Part shown: positions 1 to 7,406 of the stretch, piece after piece
Position numbering within the stretch: position 1 is the first letter of the stretch
How the letters are laid out: every line of letters begins with the position of its first letter
Source of the DNA: Sphingomonas sp.
Lineage (GTDB): Bacteria > Pseudomonadota > Alphaproteobacteria > Sphingomonadales > Sphingomonadaceae
DNA length: 33,762 nt
Assembly: GCF_013816785.1 (NCBI RefSeq)
Contig: NZ_JACDDV010000021.1
Coordinates: forward strand, 1 to 33,762
Direction of reading: 5' to 3'
Position numbers and translations under genes: made by a program
The notes under the pieces: model-generated
Databases searched by the model: none
Seen by the model: the letters and a program-made list of their open reading frames with translations, nothing else
Told to the model about the DNA's origin: nothing

Positions 1-1653
1 GTGCTGCTGGCCGCGCTGATCGTCAACCTGCTGGCGCTCGCGGTGCCGCTGTTCACGATGAACGTTTACGACCGGGTGATCCCGAACAAGGCCATCCCGA
101 CTTTGTGGGTGCTGGCGATCGGCGTGGCGCTCGCGCTCGGCCTCGATTTTGTGCTTCGCCTGGCGCGGTCGCAGCTGGTCGACGAAATCGGTCGTCGGCT
201 CGACGCCAAATATTCGCAGAAACTATTCGAAAAAGTGATGAACCTGCCTATGGCCGACCGCCAGGGCAGCACCGGCGCGTTCGCCAAGCGGGTCAGCGAA
301 TATGAGGGCGTCCGCGACTTCTTCGCCTCGACCTCGGTCGTCCTGCTGGTCGATATTGTCTTTCTTGTCATCTTTCTGGTGCTCATCGCGATCATTGCCG
401 GGCCGCTGGTGTTCGTGCCCTTGGTCGGCATCGTCGCGATGCTGGTGACCGGAGTGGTGCTTCAACGCCGTATGGCGCGCACCTCGATCGAGGCCCAGGC
501 CGACAGCTCCCTGCAGCATTCCGTGCTGGTCGAATCGATTTCGGGCATCGAGACGCTGAAGGCCGCGCGCGCCGAAGGACAGATGCTCGGTCGCTGGCGG
601 CGCTACGCCGCGATGTCCGCCGCGACGCAGGAAAAGATGCGCCGGCTGACCTCGGTCGCGGTCAATCTCGCGTCGGGCTGTCAGCAGGCGATCAGCGTCG
701 GGCTGGTGATCGGCGGCTTCTATTTGTTCAACGAGGGCCACATCACGATGGGCGCGATCATCGCCATCGTCATGCTCGCAGGGCGGGCGATGTCGCCGAT
801 CGGCCAGTTTGCCTTTCTCGTCACCCGCGCGCGCCAATCGCTGACCACCCTCGATTCGCTGCAGCGGATGATGGAAGCCAATGACGAGCGGCAGGTCGCC
901 GCACGCAGCATCGTTCCCGAAATCCGCGTCGGCCATCTTGAGCTCAAAAAGGCTAGCTTCCGTTATCCTGGCGCCAGCGCCGACAGCCTCAGCGCGCTCG
1001 ACCTGTCGATCCGCCCGGGCGAGCGGATCGCGATCATCGGCCGGGTGGCGTCGGGCAAGTCGACGCTCGGGCGGATGCTGTGCGGGCTTTACGCGCCGAC
1101 CGACGGGGAAATGCTGGTCGACGGCCTCGACAGTCGACAATATCATCCCCATCAGCTGCGCGAGAGTTTCCGCTTCGTCGGCCAGGATGCTGACCTGTTT
1201 TCGGGGTCGGTCCGCGACAATCTGATGCTTGGCGCGGCATGCGCGGACGATCAGCAGTTGATCGACGCAGTGGTCCGCTCGGGCGCCGACATCTTCCTGT
1301 CGCGCGACGCCGCTGGATTCGACCGGCCGGTCGGCGAGCGCGGCTCCCTCCTGTCAGGCGGCCAGCGATCATTGCTGGTGATGGCGCGCGCCCTGGTTTC
1401 ACCGTCGAAGATGCTGTTTCTCGACGAGCCGACCGGGGCGATGGATACGCAAACCGAGCTTTACTTCATCGACAAGCTCAAGTCGGCGCTCGCTCCCGAT
1501 CAATCGCTGCTGGTGTCAACCCATCGGCACAACATGCTGAGCATCTGCGACCGGCTGATCGTCATCGACGGCGGCCGAATCCTGGCCGACGGGCCGCGCG
1601 ACGAAGTCATGCGCAAGCTCGCCGAAGCGAACAAGAAGGAGGCGAGCCAATGA
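1..1653 (+). CDS. Type I secretion ABC transporter, permease/ATPase (LapB/HlyB type), 5' truncated
   Basis: Inner-membrane ATPase/permease that powers one-step export of a large substrate, often an RTX-type adhesin. The 550 visible residues hold the ABC transmembrane domain (hydrophobic segments near residues 1-20, 33-52, 112-155 and 225-265) followed by the ATPase. Walker A is G347-x4-G352-K353-S354, the signature LSGGQ is at 451-455, Walker B ends at D475-E476 and the H-loop histidine is H508. Family members are usually about 700 residues with an N-terminal C39-like peptidase domain, so roughly 150 residues probably lie upstream and the GTG at base 1 is not a trusted start. The stop overlaps the next start as ATGA, which suggests translational coupling to the hydrolase. 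The HlyD-type partner at 2687-3964 and the LapG-like protease at 3968-4915 point to adhesin export. The substrate is not in the window. Confidence 0.9.
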   Translation: MLLAALIVNLLALAVPLFTMNVYDRVIPNKAIPTLWVLAIGVALALGLDFVLRLARSQLVDEIGRRLDAKYSQKLFEKVMNLPMADRQGSTGAFAKRVSEYEGVRDFFASTSVVLLVDIVFLVIFLVLIAIIAGPLVFVPLVGIVAMLVTGVVLQRRMARTSIEAQADSSLQHSVLVESISGIETLKAARAEGQMLGRWRRYAAMSAATQEKMRRLTSVAVNLASGCQQAISVGLVIGGFYLFNEGHITMGAIIAIVMLAGRAMSPIGQFAFLVTRARQSLTTLDSLQRMMEANDERQVAARSIVPEIRVGHLELKKASFRYPGASADSLSALDLSIRPGERIAIIGRVASGKSTLGRMLCGLYAPTDGEMLVDGLDSRQYHPHQLRESFRFVGQDADLFSGSVRDNLMLGAACADDQQLIDAVVRSGADIFLSRDAAGFDRPVGERGSLLSGGQRSLLVMARALVSPSKMLFLDEPTGAMDTQTELYFIDKLKSALAPDQSLLVSTHRHNMLSICDRLIVIDGGRILADGPRDEVMRKLAEANKKEASQ

Positions 1654-2672
1654 TCTCCCTCACCCCTCGGTTTGTGCCATCGCGCCGCCATGCCTCAGTC
1701 ATGGCCATCGCCGTTCTGGGCGGACTGGTAGGAGGCGCCGGCTTGCGCGTCGGCCCGGTTGAAGCGACCTCGCCGATATCGCTGATCGCGCCGGGCAAGG
1801 CCGCGCAACTGGTGGCCGCGACGTCCGGCGAGCATCTGGCCGCGGCGCGCGCGGTCGGCGCCGAGGCCCAACTCATCAACGCCTCGATGCCGTTCAGCAC
1901 CGCGCCGATCACGGCCGCGCGGCCGTTCGACCTTTCGGGTTCCGACCCGCTCGACCATCGACGCGCGCTGCTGTGTCTGACCCAGGCGGTCTATTACGAA
2001 GCCGGGTTCGAACCGCTTTCCGGCCGTCGGGCGGTGGCCCAGGTGGTGCTCAACCGGATGCGCCACCCGGCTTTTCCTAAATCGGTCTGCGGCGTCGTCT
2101 ACCAGGGCGCGCGCGCGCCCGTTTGCCAGTTCAGCTTCGTCTGCGACGGCTCGCTCTACCGCCGCCCCGCGCTCGCGGCGTGGAAGCAAGCCGAGACTGT
2201 GGCCGCGGCGGCGCTCGGTGGCTATGTCGAACAATCGGTCGGCGCCGCGACCCATTATCACGCCAATTATGTCGCGCCATATTGGGCGCCGATGCTCGCC
2301 AAAATTTCGCAGATCGGCGCGCATATCTTCTATCGCTGGCCCGGTGCCTGGGGATCGACCGCCGCCTTTACCGGCCGCTACATCGGCGAGCCGGCCGATC
2401 CGCTGTCGCTGCGCCCCCCGCTTCGCCAGGCGGTGCTGACCGACGGAACCGCAGTCCCGATTGAAGATGCCACGACTGCCAGCGCGCCGGTAGCGCGCGC
2501 GCCCAACGACGTCGGCGGCCTGCTCGACACGACCAAGGGCTGGACTCTCAATATCCCGATGCCGTCCGACACCGGATCGGCAACCAGGGCTATCGCCCAA
2601 CAGCAGTCAACCACTGGACAACTCGCCGCGACCGCGCCGGCCTCGCCGGCCACCGTGCTGGCCGCGCGCTAG
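1650..2672 (+). CDS. SleB-type cell-wall hydrolase inside the type I secretion operon
   Basis: Predicted peptidoglycan hydrolase of the Hydrolase_2/SleB family, 340 aa. The conserved core lies at about residues 105-200, with the motif AVYYEAGFEP that carries the probable catalytic glutamate E117, then VVLNRM, and QFSFVCDG with paired cysteines typical of the family. The ATG at 1650 is chosen because AGGAGG (1637-1642) sits 7 bases upstream and because it overlaps the ABC gene's stop (ATGA). A hydrophobic stretch at about residues 18-30 looks like a signal peptide or membrane anchor. The C-terminal ~100 residues are low in complexity, rich in Ala, Thr and Pro. It lies between the ATPase and the membrane fusion protein of one secretion system, so a role in opening or remodelling peptidoglycan for the exporter or its substrate is a reasonable inference, not something the sequence shows. 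Confidence 0.85.
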   Translation: MISLTPRFVPSRRHASVMAIAVLGGLVGGAGLRVGPVEATSPISLIAPGKAAQLVAATSGEHLAAARAVGAEAQLINASMPFSTAPITAARPFDLSGSDPLDHRRALLCLTQAVYYEAGFEPLSGRRAVAQVVLNRMRHPAFPKSVCGVVYQGARAPVCQFSFVCDGSLYRRPALAAWKQAETVAAAALGGYVEQSVGAATHYHANYVAPYWAPMLAKISQIGAHIFYRWPGAWGSTAAFTGRYIGEPADPLSLRPPLRQAVLTDGTAVPIEDATTASAPVARAPNDVGGLLDTTKGWTLNIPMPSDTGSATRAIAQQQSTTGQLAATAPASPATVLAAR

Positions 2673-2686
2673 GTTTCAAGGATATC

Positions 2687-3964
2687 ATGATGGCCTCGAT
2701 CCCTTTCATCAGCGGACCCAGCAGCCGCCGACGCGAGCCCCTAACGGGGGCGCGGCTGATCATCGTCTCGGTCGCAGTCGGCTTCGCGCTGTTCCTGCTG
2801 TGGGCGATGCTCGCCAAGGTCGACGAGGTCACAGCCGGTCAAGGCAAGGTCATCCCGTCGAGCAAGGTCCAGCTGATCCAAGCCGCCGAGCCGGCAACGG
2901 TCCGCGAAATGCTGGTCCGATCGGGCCAGCGGGTGCGGCGCGGCCAGCTGCTGGCGCGGCTCGACGACACGCAAAGCTCCTCGGAACTTGGACAGATCGA
3001 GGCCGAAACCCAATCGCTGCAGGAGCGCTCGGCTCGCTTGTCGTCGGAAGGCAATAATTCGCGCGGAGCTTTGGCCGGCGACGAGGCAGCGCTGAGCGCG
3101 GTCCGGCGCGATGCTCTGGGCAGCCGGGTGTCCGCCTTGCGTTCGTCCGCCGAGCAGCGCCGTCGCGAGGCGGCAGAGGCAAACGCCACGATTTCCAGCC
3201 TGACCAGCAGCCTGGCGCTGGCTCAGAAACAGGTTTCGATGCTCGAACCGCTTGCGGCCAAGAATATCGTGCCCCAGACCGAGCTGATTACCGCCCGGCG
3301 TGAAGTGATCGACCTTCAAGGCCGCATCGCTGGCGCACGCGAGCAGGCCGGGCGCGCCCACGCCGCGGTTAGCGAGGCGCTGAGTCAGGCCAGCGAGGCC
3401 CAGTTCACCTTTCGCCAGGACGCCCTTAGCGAGCGTAGCCAGATCAACCAGAAGATCGCGGTCAACGAACAGTCGCTGCGCGGCGCGCGCGGCCGCCTGG
3501 GAAGAAGCGAACTTCGCTCACCCGCCGACGGCTTCGTCAATAATTTGCAGGTGACGACCATCGGCGGGTTCGTTCAGGCCGGCGAAAAGCTCATGGAAGT
3601 CGTGCCGATGGGCGACAAATTGCTCGTCGAAACTCGCATCAAGCCGAGCGACATCGCCTTCATCAAGGTTGGCGACAAGGCGCTGGTCAAGGTTACCGCC
3701 TACGACTTTTCAACCTATGGTGGCCTCGACGGGCGGGTAGTCCAGGTGTCGGCCGATAGCATTTACGACGATGTCGAGCGCCAGGCCTATTTCACGGTCA
3801 TCGTAGAAACGCAGCGCAGTTATTTGGTCGCGGCCGGACGGCGGTTGCCGATCACGCCGGGCATGATCACCGACACGCAAATCATCACTGGCCGGAAGAG
3901 CGTGCTGAGCTATTTACTCAAGCCGGTTTTGAAGGCGCGCAGCGACGCACTGCGCGAGCGCTGA
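2687..3964 (+). CDS. HlyD/LapC-type periplasmic membrane fusion protein of type I secretion
   Basis: Adaptor that links the inner-membrane ABC exporter to an outer-membrane TolC-like channel. It has 425 aa: a cytoplasmic tail, one membrane helix at about residues 22-43, a lipoyl-like half (VREMLVRSGQRVRRGQLLARLD), long coiled-coil arms at about 95-270, the second lipoyl half (RSPADGFVNNL) and a beta-barrel. The C-terminal segment PGMITDTQIITGRKSVL with its following hydrophobic residues fits the PROSITE HlyD signature as I recall it. Start codons at 2687 and 2690 are both possible; AAGGA at 2678-2682 favours the second by spacing. The gene follows the cell-wall hydrolase by 14 bases. No TolC-like gene is in view, so the outer-membrane channel is encoded upstream or elsewhere. 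Confidence 0.9.
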   Translation: MMASIPFISGPSSRRREPLTGARLIIVSVAVGFALFLLWAMLAKVDEVTAGQGKVIPSSKVQLIQAAEPATVREMLVRSGQRVRRGQLLARLDDTQSSSELGQIEAETQSLQERSARLSSEGNNSRGALAGDEAALSAVRRDALGSRVSALRSSAEQRRREAAEANATISSLTSSLALAQKQVSMLEPLAAKNIVPQTELITARREVIDLQGRIAGAREQAGRAHAAVSEALSQASEAQFTFRQDALSERSQINQKIAVNEQSLRGARGRLGRSELRSPADGFVNNLQVTTIGGFVQAGEKLMEVVPMGDKLLVETRIKPSDIAFIKVGDKALVKVTAYDFSTYGGLDGRVVQVSADSIYDDVERQAYFTVIVETQRSYLVAAGRRLPITPGMITDTQIITGRKSVLSYLLKPVLKARSDALRER

Positions 3965-3967
3965 TCC

Positions 3968-4915
3968 TTACAGAGTGACAGTCGATGGCACCAGGTTGAC
4001 GCTGCTGCGCACGACCTCGGGAAAGTCGGCCTCGCCCGACGCCGGCTCGAACCGGGCGTCGGCCAGCACGATCGGCTGCGACGGCGACTCATAGGCCGCG
4101 TAGGTTATCGGCGGCAGGTCGCGGCGATAGCCATGGGTATAGGTACGGCCGGCGGTGAAGGTCAGCACCGGTCGGTAATCTTGAACGCTGCTTGAATCCA
4201 CGATCCGGTCGGTGCCGTTGTCGAGCACCAGAAAACGACCCGCGGCGCGGACGACAAGCACGGCATGATCTGCGCGCCGGGTCAGGTCTTTCAGGACGAC
4301 CAGGTAAAGGTCCTTGTCGACGAAACCTGCGGCGCGCAGCATGGCGCGCTTGGCAATCGCATAATCCTCACAATCGCCGCGTCCGCGAGCGAGTGTTTCC
4401 GATGCGGCCAGCCAGCGGTCGGCGGTGCCGAACTGGACCCGGTCGTCGACGAAGCGGACGCGCGCGTTGACATAGGCGTTGACCGCCTCGAGCTTCCGGG
4501 TTGTCGAAGCGCCGCGCAACGAGGCGGCAAAGGCCGCGGCGGTGCCGCTGACCCCGGCATGGGCGACATGCCCCCAACGCGCGTCGAGCGGGCTACGGCC
4601 GATCGTCAAGGCGACGCTGTTGAAAATATCGGGCCGCTCGGACGATACCGCAGGACGCGAATTGCTGATTGCTGCCGGACGAAAAAGGGCGCCTTTGCTG
4701 GCCGGCGAAACGGCACGAACCGCCGGCGCGGCGGGCTGGCCCGACTGCTGCGCGAGCAGGGCGGCGAGCGCGCTCGGGGCGCCGAGGATCGCCTCGGCCT
4801 TCGACACCGGGCGGTAGGACGCATCGATCACTTGCGCCTGGACGGCGACCGGCAAGGCGGTCAGGGCGACGCCGGCCCAGATGCTGCGGACGATGCGATG
4901 CGGGATTCTGTCCAT
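3968..4915 (-). CDS. LapG-like periplasmic transglutaminase-type cysteine protease
   Basis: Bacterial transglutaminase-like cysteine protease (BTLCP family). LapG proteins cut the N-terminal anchor of a giant surface adhesin and so release biofilms, under control of the c-di-GMP receptor LapD. The triad is complete: C182 in GRGDCEDYA, H217 in ADHAVLVV and D232 in LDNGTD. The Asp and Glu next to the cysteine (D-C-E) match the calcium-binding pair known in LapG. The ATG at 4915 gives a clean signal peptide ending near AVQA-Q (315 aa); an upstream TTG at 4936 adds seven residues without a better ribosome site. It is convergent with the HlyD-type gene, with three bases between the stop codons. 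No LapD gene and no adhesin are in the window, so target and regulation are inferred. Confidence 0.87.
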   Translation of the reverse strand: MDRIPHRIVRSIWAGVALTALPVAVQAQVIDASYRPVSKAEAILGAPSALAALLAQQSGQPAAPAVRAVSPASKGALFRPAAISNSRPAVSSERPDIFNSVALTIGRSPLDARWGHVAHAGVSGTAAAFAASLRGASTTRKLEAVNAYVNARVRFVDDRVQFGTADRWLAASETLARGRGDCEDYAIAKRAMLRAAGFVDKDLYLVVLKDLTRRADHAVLVVRAAGRFLVLDNGTDRIVDSSSVQDYRPVLTFTAGRTYTHGYRRDLPPITYAAYESPSQPIVLADARFEPASGEADFPEVVRSSVNLVPSTVTL

Positions 4916-4949
4916 GCCCCGCTTTTCGCAGGACAAGGAAAAAACGATC

Positions 4950-5780
4950 TTAAATCACATGGTTAAAAAGCCGGTAATCTTTTTCCCGCCGCTCGATCGC
5001 AGTCAGGAAGCAGTCGATACGTCGGTTGAAGTCATCGGGCTGCTCAAGATTTGAGAGATGCCCCGCGCCTTCGACAAGCTCGAGCCGCGAGCCCGCTATC
5101 AGATCATGAAGCCGCTCCGAAAGGGCGGGAGGAGTGATCGCGTCATCATCTCCGACAAGGATCAGCGCCGGTACATCGATCGCCGCGACACGCGCTTGCT
5201 GGTCGGCCAGCCATACCGCCGCCGCGCCGATGCGATAGGCGGCCGGGTCGATCGCCGCCATCGTGTCTATCACCTCTTGGCGAAGCGCCTCGCTCGCCGC
5301 TTTGCCGACCAATGTGCCCGCCCGCGCCTCGGCCAACGCCCGCATCGACATGGTCTCGCTGGCCGCGACCGAGCGGTCGTGGATCGCCTGACCGTCGGGG
5401 TGGACCGCGAAACTGTCCGCGATGATCAGCGATGCGCAGCGCCCGGGGGCCGCGGCATGGACCGCTATGGCGATCACCCCGCCGAGCGACAGGCCACAAA
5501 GATGCGCCTGTTCGACGCTCAGCGCATCCATCGCGGCGAGGACCGACGCGGCATAATCATCGCGCGTCGCGCCGGCCCGAAAATCGCTCTCGCCATAGCC
5601 CGGATAATCCAGCGCGACGGCGCGGCGGGTGGCGCCGAAATGGGCCAGTTGCGGCGCCCACGCCGACTTGTCGGACCCGACCCCGTGGAGGAACAGGATG
5701 GGCGGGGCATCGCCGCTCCCTTGGTCGAGGATGCCGATCTGGCCCAGTCGTGTCGCGATAACCCCCATGACCGCCATCAT
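4950..5780 (-). CDS. Alpha/beta-fold hydrolase (PcaD/esterase-like)
   Basis: Cytoplasmic alpha/beta hydrolase of unknown substrate, about 276 aa. Visible motifs in order are the oxyanion-hole LFLHGVG, the nucleophile elbow GLSLGG with S98, the acid in LVGDDDAITPP, and the base in GAGHLSNLEQP. The overall form resembles 3-oxoadipate enol-lactonase and related esterases, but nothing nearby supports a beta-ketoadipate role. The open frame runs further upstream, over the divergent [2Fe-2S] gene, and that extension is rejected as a shadow. ATG codons at 5780, 5777 and 5768 are all possible starts, with no strong ribosome site to decide. The next gene upstream is divergent, leaving a 54-base shared promoter region. 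Confidence 0.85.
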   Translation of the reverse strand: MMAVMGVIATRLGQIGILDQGSGDAPPILFLHGVGSDKSAWAPQLAHFGATRRAVALDYPGYGESDFRAGATRDDYAASVLAAMDALSVEQAHLCGLSLGGVIAIAVHAAAPGRCASLIIADSFAVHPDGQAIHDRSVAASETMSMRALAEARAGTLVGKAASEALRQEVIDTMAAIDPAAYRIGAAAVWLADQQARVAAIDVPALILVGDDDAITPPALSERLHDLIAGSRLELVEGAGHLSNLEQPDDFNRRIDCFLTAIERREKDYRLFNHVI

Positions 5781-5834
5781 GGCGGCCCGCCGCCGCTTTG
5801 CAAGCGCAACCAGGCCGCTTAGAGTCGGCTGCGC

Positions 5835-6386
5835 ATGACCAGCATGACCATCAACGGCGAGGCCATTCGCTACAAACTCGATCCCGAGACGCCCTTGCTG
5901 TTCGCATTGCGCGATGCGTCCAACCTGACTGGCGCCAAACATGGCTGCTACAGCGGCGACTGCGGCACCTGCACCGTGATCGTCGACGGGCGAGCGGTGC
6001 TGTCGTGCCAACTGACGATCGCCGTCGCCGAAGGCGCCGACGTAACCACGATCGAGGGCCTTGCCTCCGATCGCGCGCACCCGTTGCAGCAGGCCTGGGC
6101 CAGCGAGCAGGTCAGCCAGTGCGGCCGCTGCGACCCCGGTTTCATCATGGCACTCGTCGCGCTGATGCGCGCGACGCCGAGTCCGTCGCCCGAGCAATTG
6201 TCGAGCCTGCCCAATATCTGCCGCTGCGGCGCGACCGTGCGGATGATGAAGGCGATCGCCCGCGCCGTCGCCGTCGCCGCCCCGCTTGCGCCGACCTCTC
6301 AGGAGTTGGCCCCTGGGCAGGACAGTTCGTCACGGTTCAGCAACGGCTCATCTGACGAAGCACAAATTCCGCCCAACGACTCTTGA
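5835..6386 (+). CDS. (2Fe-2S)-binding small subunit of a xanthine-oxidase-family oxidoreductase (IorA-like), orphan
   Basis: Electron-transfer subunit of molybdenum hydroxylases such as isoquinoline 1-oxidoreductase. All eight cluster cysteines are present: the plant-ferredoxin-type set C38, C43, C46, C58 (GCYSGDCGTC...LSC) and the second set C96, C99, C129, C131 (QCGRCDPG...NICRCG). The conserved domain ends near residue 148. The last ~35 residues are low in complexity, rich in Ser, Pro and Asp, and not expected for this family. The molybdopterin-binding large subunit that normally follows is missing; the next gene is an RcnB-like protein 26 bases on. ATG codons at 5835 and 5844 are both possible. 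The partner may be encoded elsewhere, or the gene may be left from a broken operon. Confidence 0.87.
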   Translation: MTSMTINGEAIRYKLDPETPLLFALRDASNLTGAKHGCYSGDCGTCTVIVDGRAVLSCQLTIAVAEGADVTTIEGLASDRAHPLQQAWASEQVSQCGRCDPGFIMALVALMRATPSPSPEQLSSLPNICRCGATVRMMKAIARAVAVAAPLAPTSQELAPGQDSSSRFSNGSSDEAQIPPNDS

Positions 6387-6412
6387 AGTCGCTTGCGGGA
6401 GCGGAGTGGCTG

Positions 6413-7306
6413 ATGCGTAGATTTCTTCTTCCCTTGCTGTTGGCCGGCGCGGTGATGCCGGTTGCGGCGGCCGCGAAGGATCGCGGGAGCCTGGTCAATC
6501 GGTTCGGCGAGGCGCGGGCAGAGCAAAGCGACCAATCCGCCTCGCCGGATGACAGTCCGCAGCAAGATCAGGGACGCACCGAGAGTCCGGTGCGCGTCGA
6601 ACGGATGCAGCGGATCGAGCGAAGCGAACGGACCTCGGACGAGCCACGCTTCGAGCGCCAGATGCCGGTTCAGCAGCAGGTCGTGCTTGCTCCCCAGCAT
6701 GTCGATAATCAATCGACGGGCGATCACCGCGATCTTCATCGCGACCTGCGGCAAGAGCACCGCGACTTTCATACGGCCGATCCGAACCGCCGAGAGCATC
6801 GGGAATTTCATCGCGAACAGGACCGGGAGCATCGGAGCGAACATCGGGCCTGGAACGGCGACCGCGACCGCGGGGCTCACGGCGACTATCATAACGATCT
6901 GCGGACCGAGCATGGCGCCTTTCACGCGACCAACCCGACAGCGCGCGAGGATCGGGCCTTCCATCGCGATCTGAACAGGGAGCACTACGGCGGCCATGCG
7001 GAGTGGAGCACGAGGTGGAGGAACAACTCCTCGTACGACTGGCAGCGGTATCGCGATCGTAACCGGTCGATCTTCCGCTTTGGCAGCTATTACGACCCCT
7101 ATGGCTATGGCTATCGTCGCTTCTCGATCGGGTTCAACCTGTGGCCGAGCTATTACGGCTCCAGCTATTGGCTGAACGATCCGTGGCGGTATCGCTTGCC
7201 GCCGGCGTATGGCCCGTATCGTTGGGTGCGCTATTATGACGACGCGCTGCTGGTGAATATCTACTCCGGCCAAGTCGTGGACGTGATCAACAACTTCTTC
7301 TGGTAG
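6413..7306 (+). CDS. RcnB-like His-rich periplasmic protein
   Basis: Secreted 297-aa protein. A signal peptide covers residues 1-21 (ends AVAAAA-K). Residues 104-195 hold 15 histidines in His-Arg-Asp/Glu-rich sequence containing an imperfect repeat: residues 111-140 and 162-191 are both 30 residues long and share the DLR-x-EH-xx-FH...REH frame. The C-terminal part (about 250-297: YRLPPAYGPYRWVRYYDDALLV and VVDVINNFFW) matches the RcnB family, periplasmic proteins linked to nickel/cobalt homeostasis in E. coli. The ATG at 6413 is chosen over the upstream in-frame 6383 because a GGAG-type site precedes it and because it exposes the signal peptide. Metal binding by the His-rich part is an inference. 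A strong hairpin follows the stop. Confidence 0.8.
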   Translation: MRRFLLPLLLAGAVMPVAAAAKDRGSLVNRFGEARAEQSDQSASPDDSPQQDQGRTESPVRVERMQRIERSERTSDEPRFERQMPVQQQVVLAPQHVDNQSTGDHRDLHRDLRQEHRDFHTADPNRREHREFHREQDREHRSEHRAWNGDRDRGAHGDYHNDLRTEHGAFHATNPTAREDRAFHRDLNREHYGGHAEWSTRWRNNSSYDWQRYRDRNRSIFRFGSYYDPYGYGYRRFSIGFNLWPSYYGSSYWLNDPWRYRLPPAYGPYRWVRYYDDALLVNIYSGQVVDVINNFFW

Positions 7307-7328
7307 ACGAAGCCGGCCTGTTGGTCGA

Positions 7329-7359
7329 AGGGGCGTTGCGGGATGGCCGCGACGCCCCT
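7329..7359 (+). terminator. Terminator-like hairpin after the RcnB-like gene
   Basis: Arms AGGGGCGT (7329-7336) and ACGCCCCT (7352-7359) pair perfectly. The inner GCGG (7338-7341) and CCGC (7347-7350) extend the stem after one mismatch, leaving a 5-base loop. It begins 22 bases after the RcnB-like stop. There is no U-tract, so it may act as an mRNA-stabilising or weak terminator structure. Confidence 0.55.
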
Positions 7360-7406
7360 CTGCGATTCAGTCGGGGCGCGCCGAGTGCCGCACATCGGGG
7401 ACCGTT

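Noticed and set aside
5781-6197. N-terminal extension of the alpha/beta hydrolase
   Set aside because: Overlaps the well-supported [2Fe-2S] gene on the other strand and adds no known domain.
6299-7273. 324-aa minus-strand frame rich in Val, Ile and Pro
   Set aside because: Antisense to the His-rich RcnB-like gene; its hydrophobic look comes from the complement of His/Arg/Asp codons.
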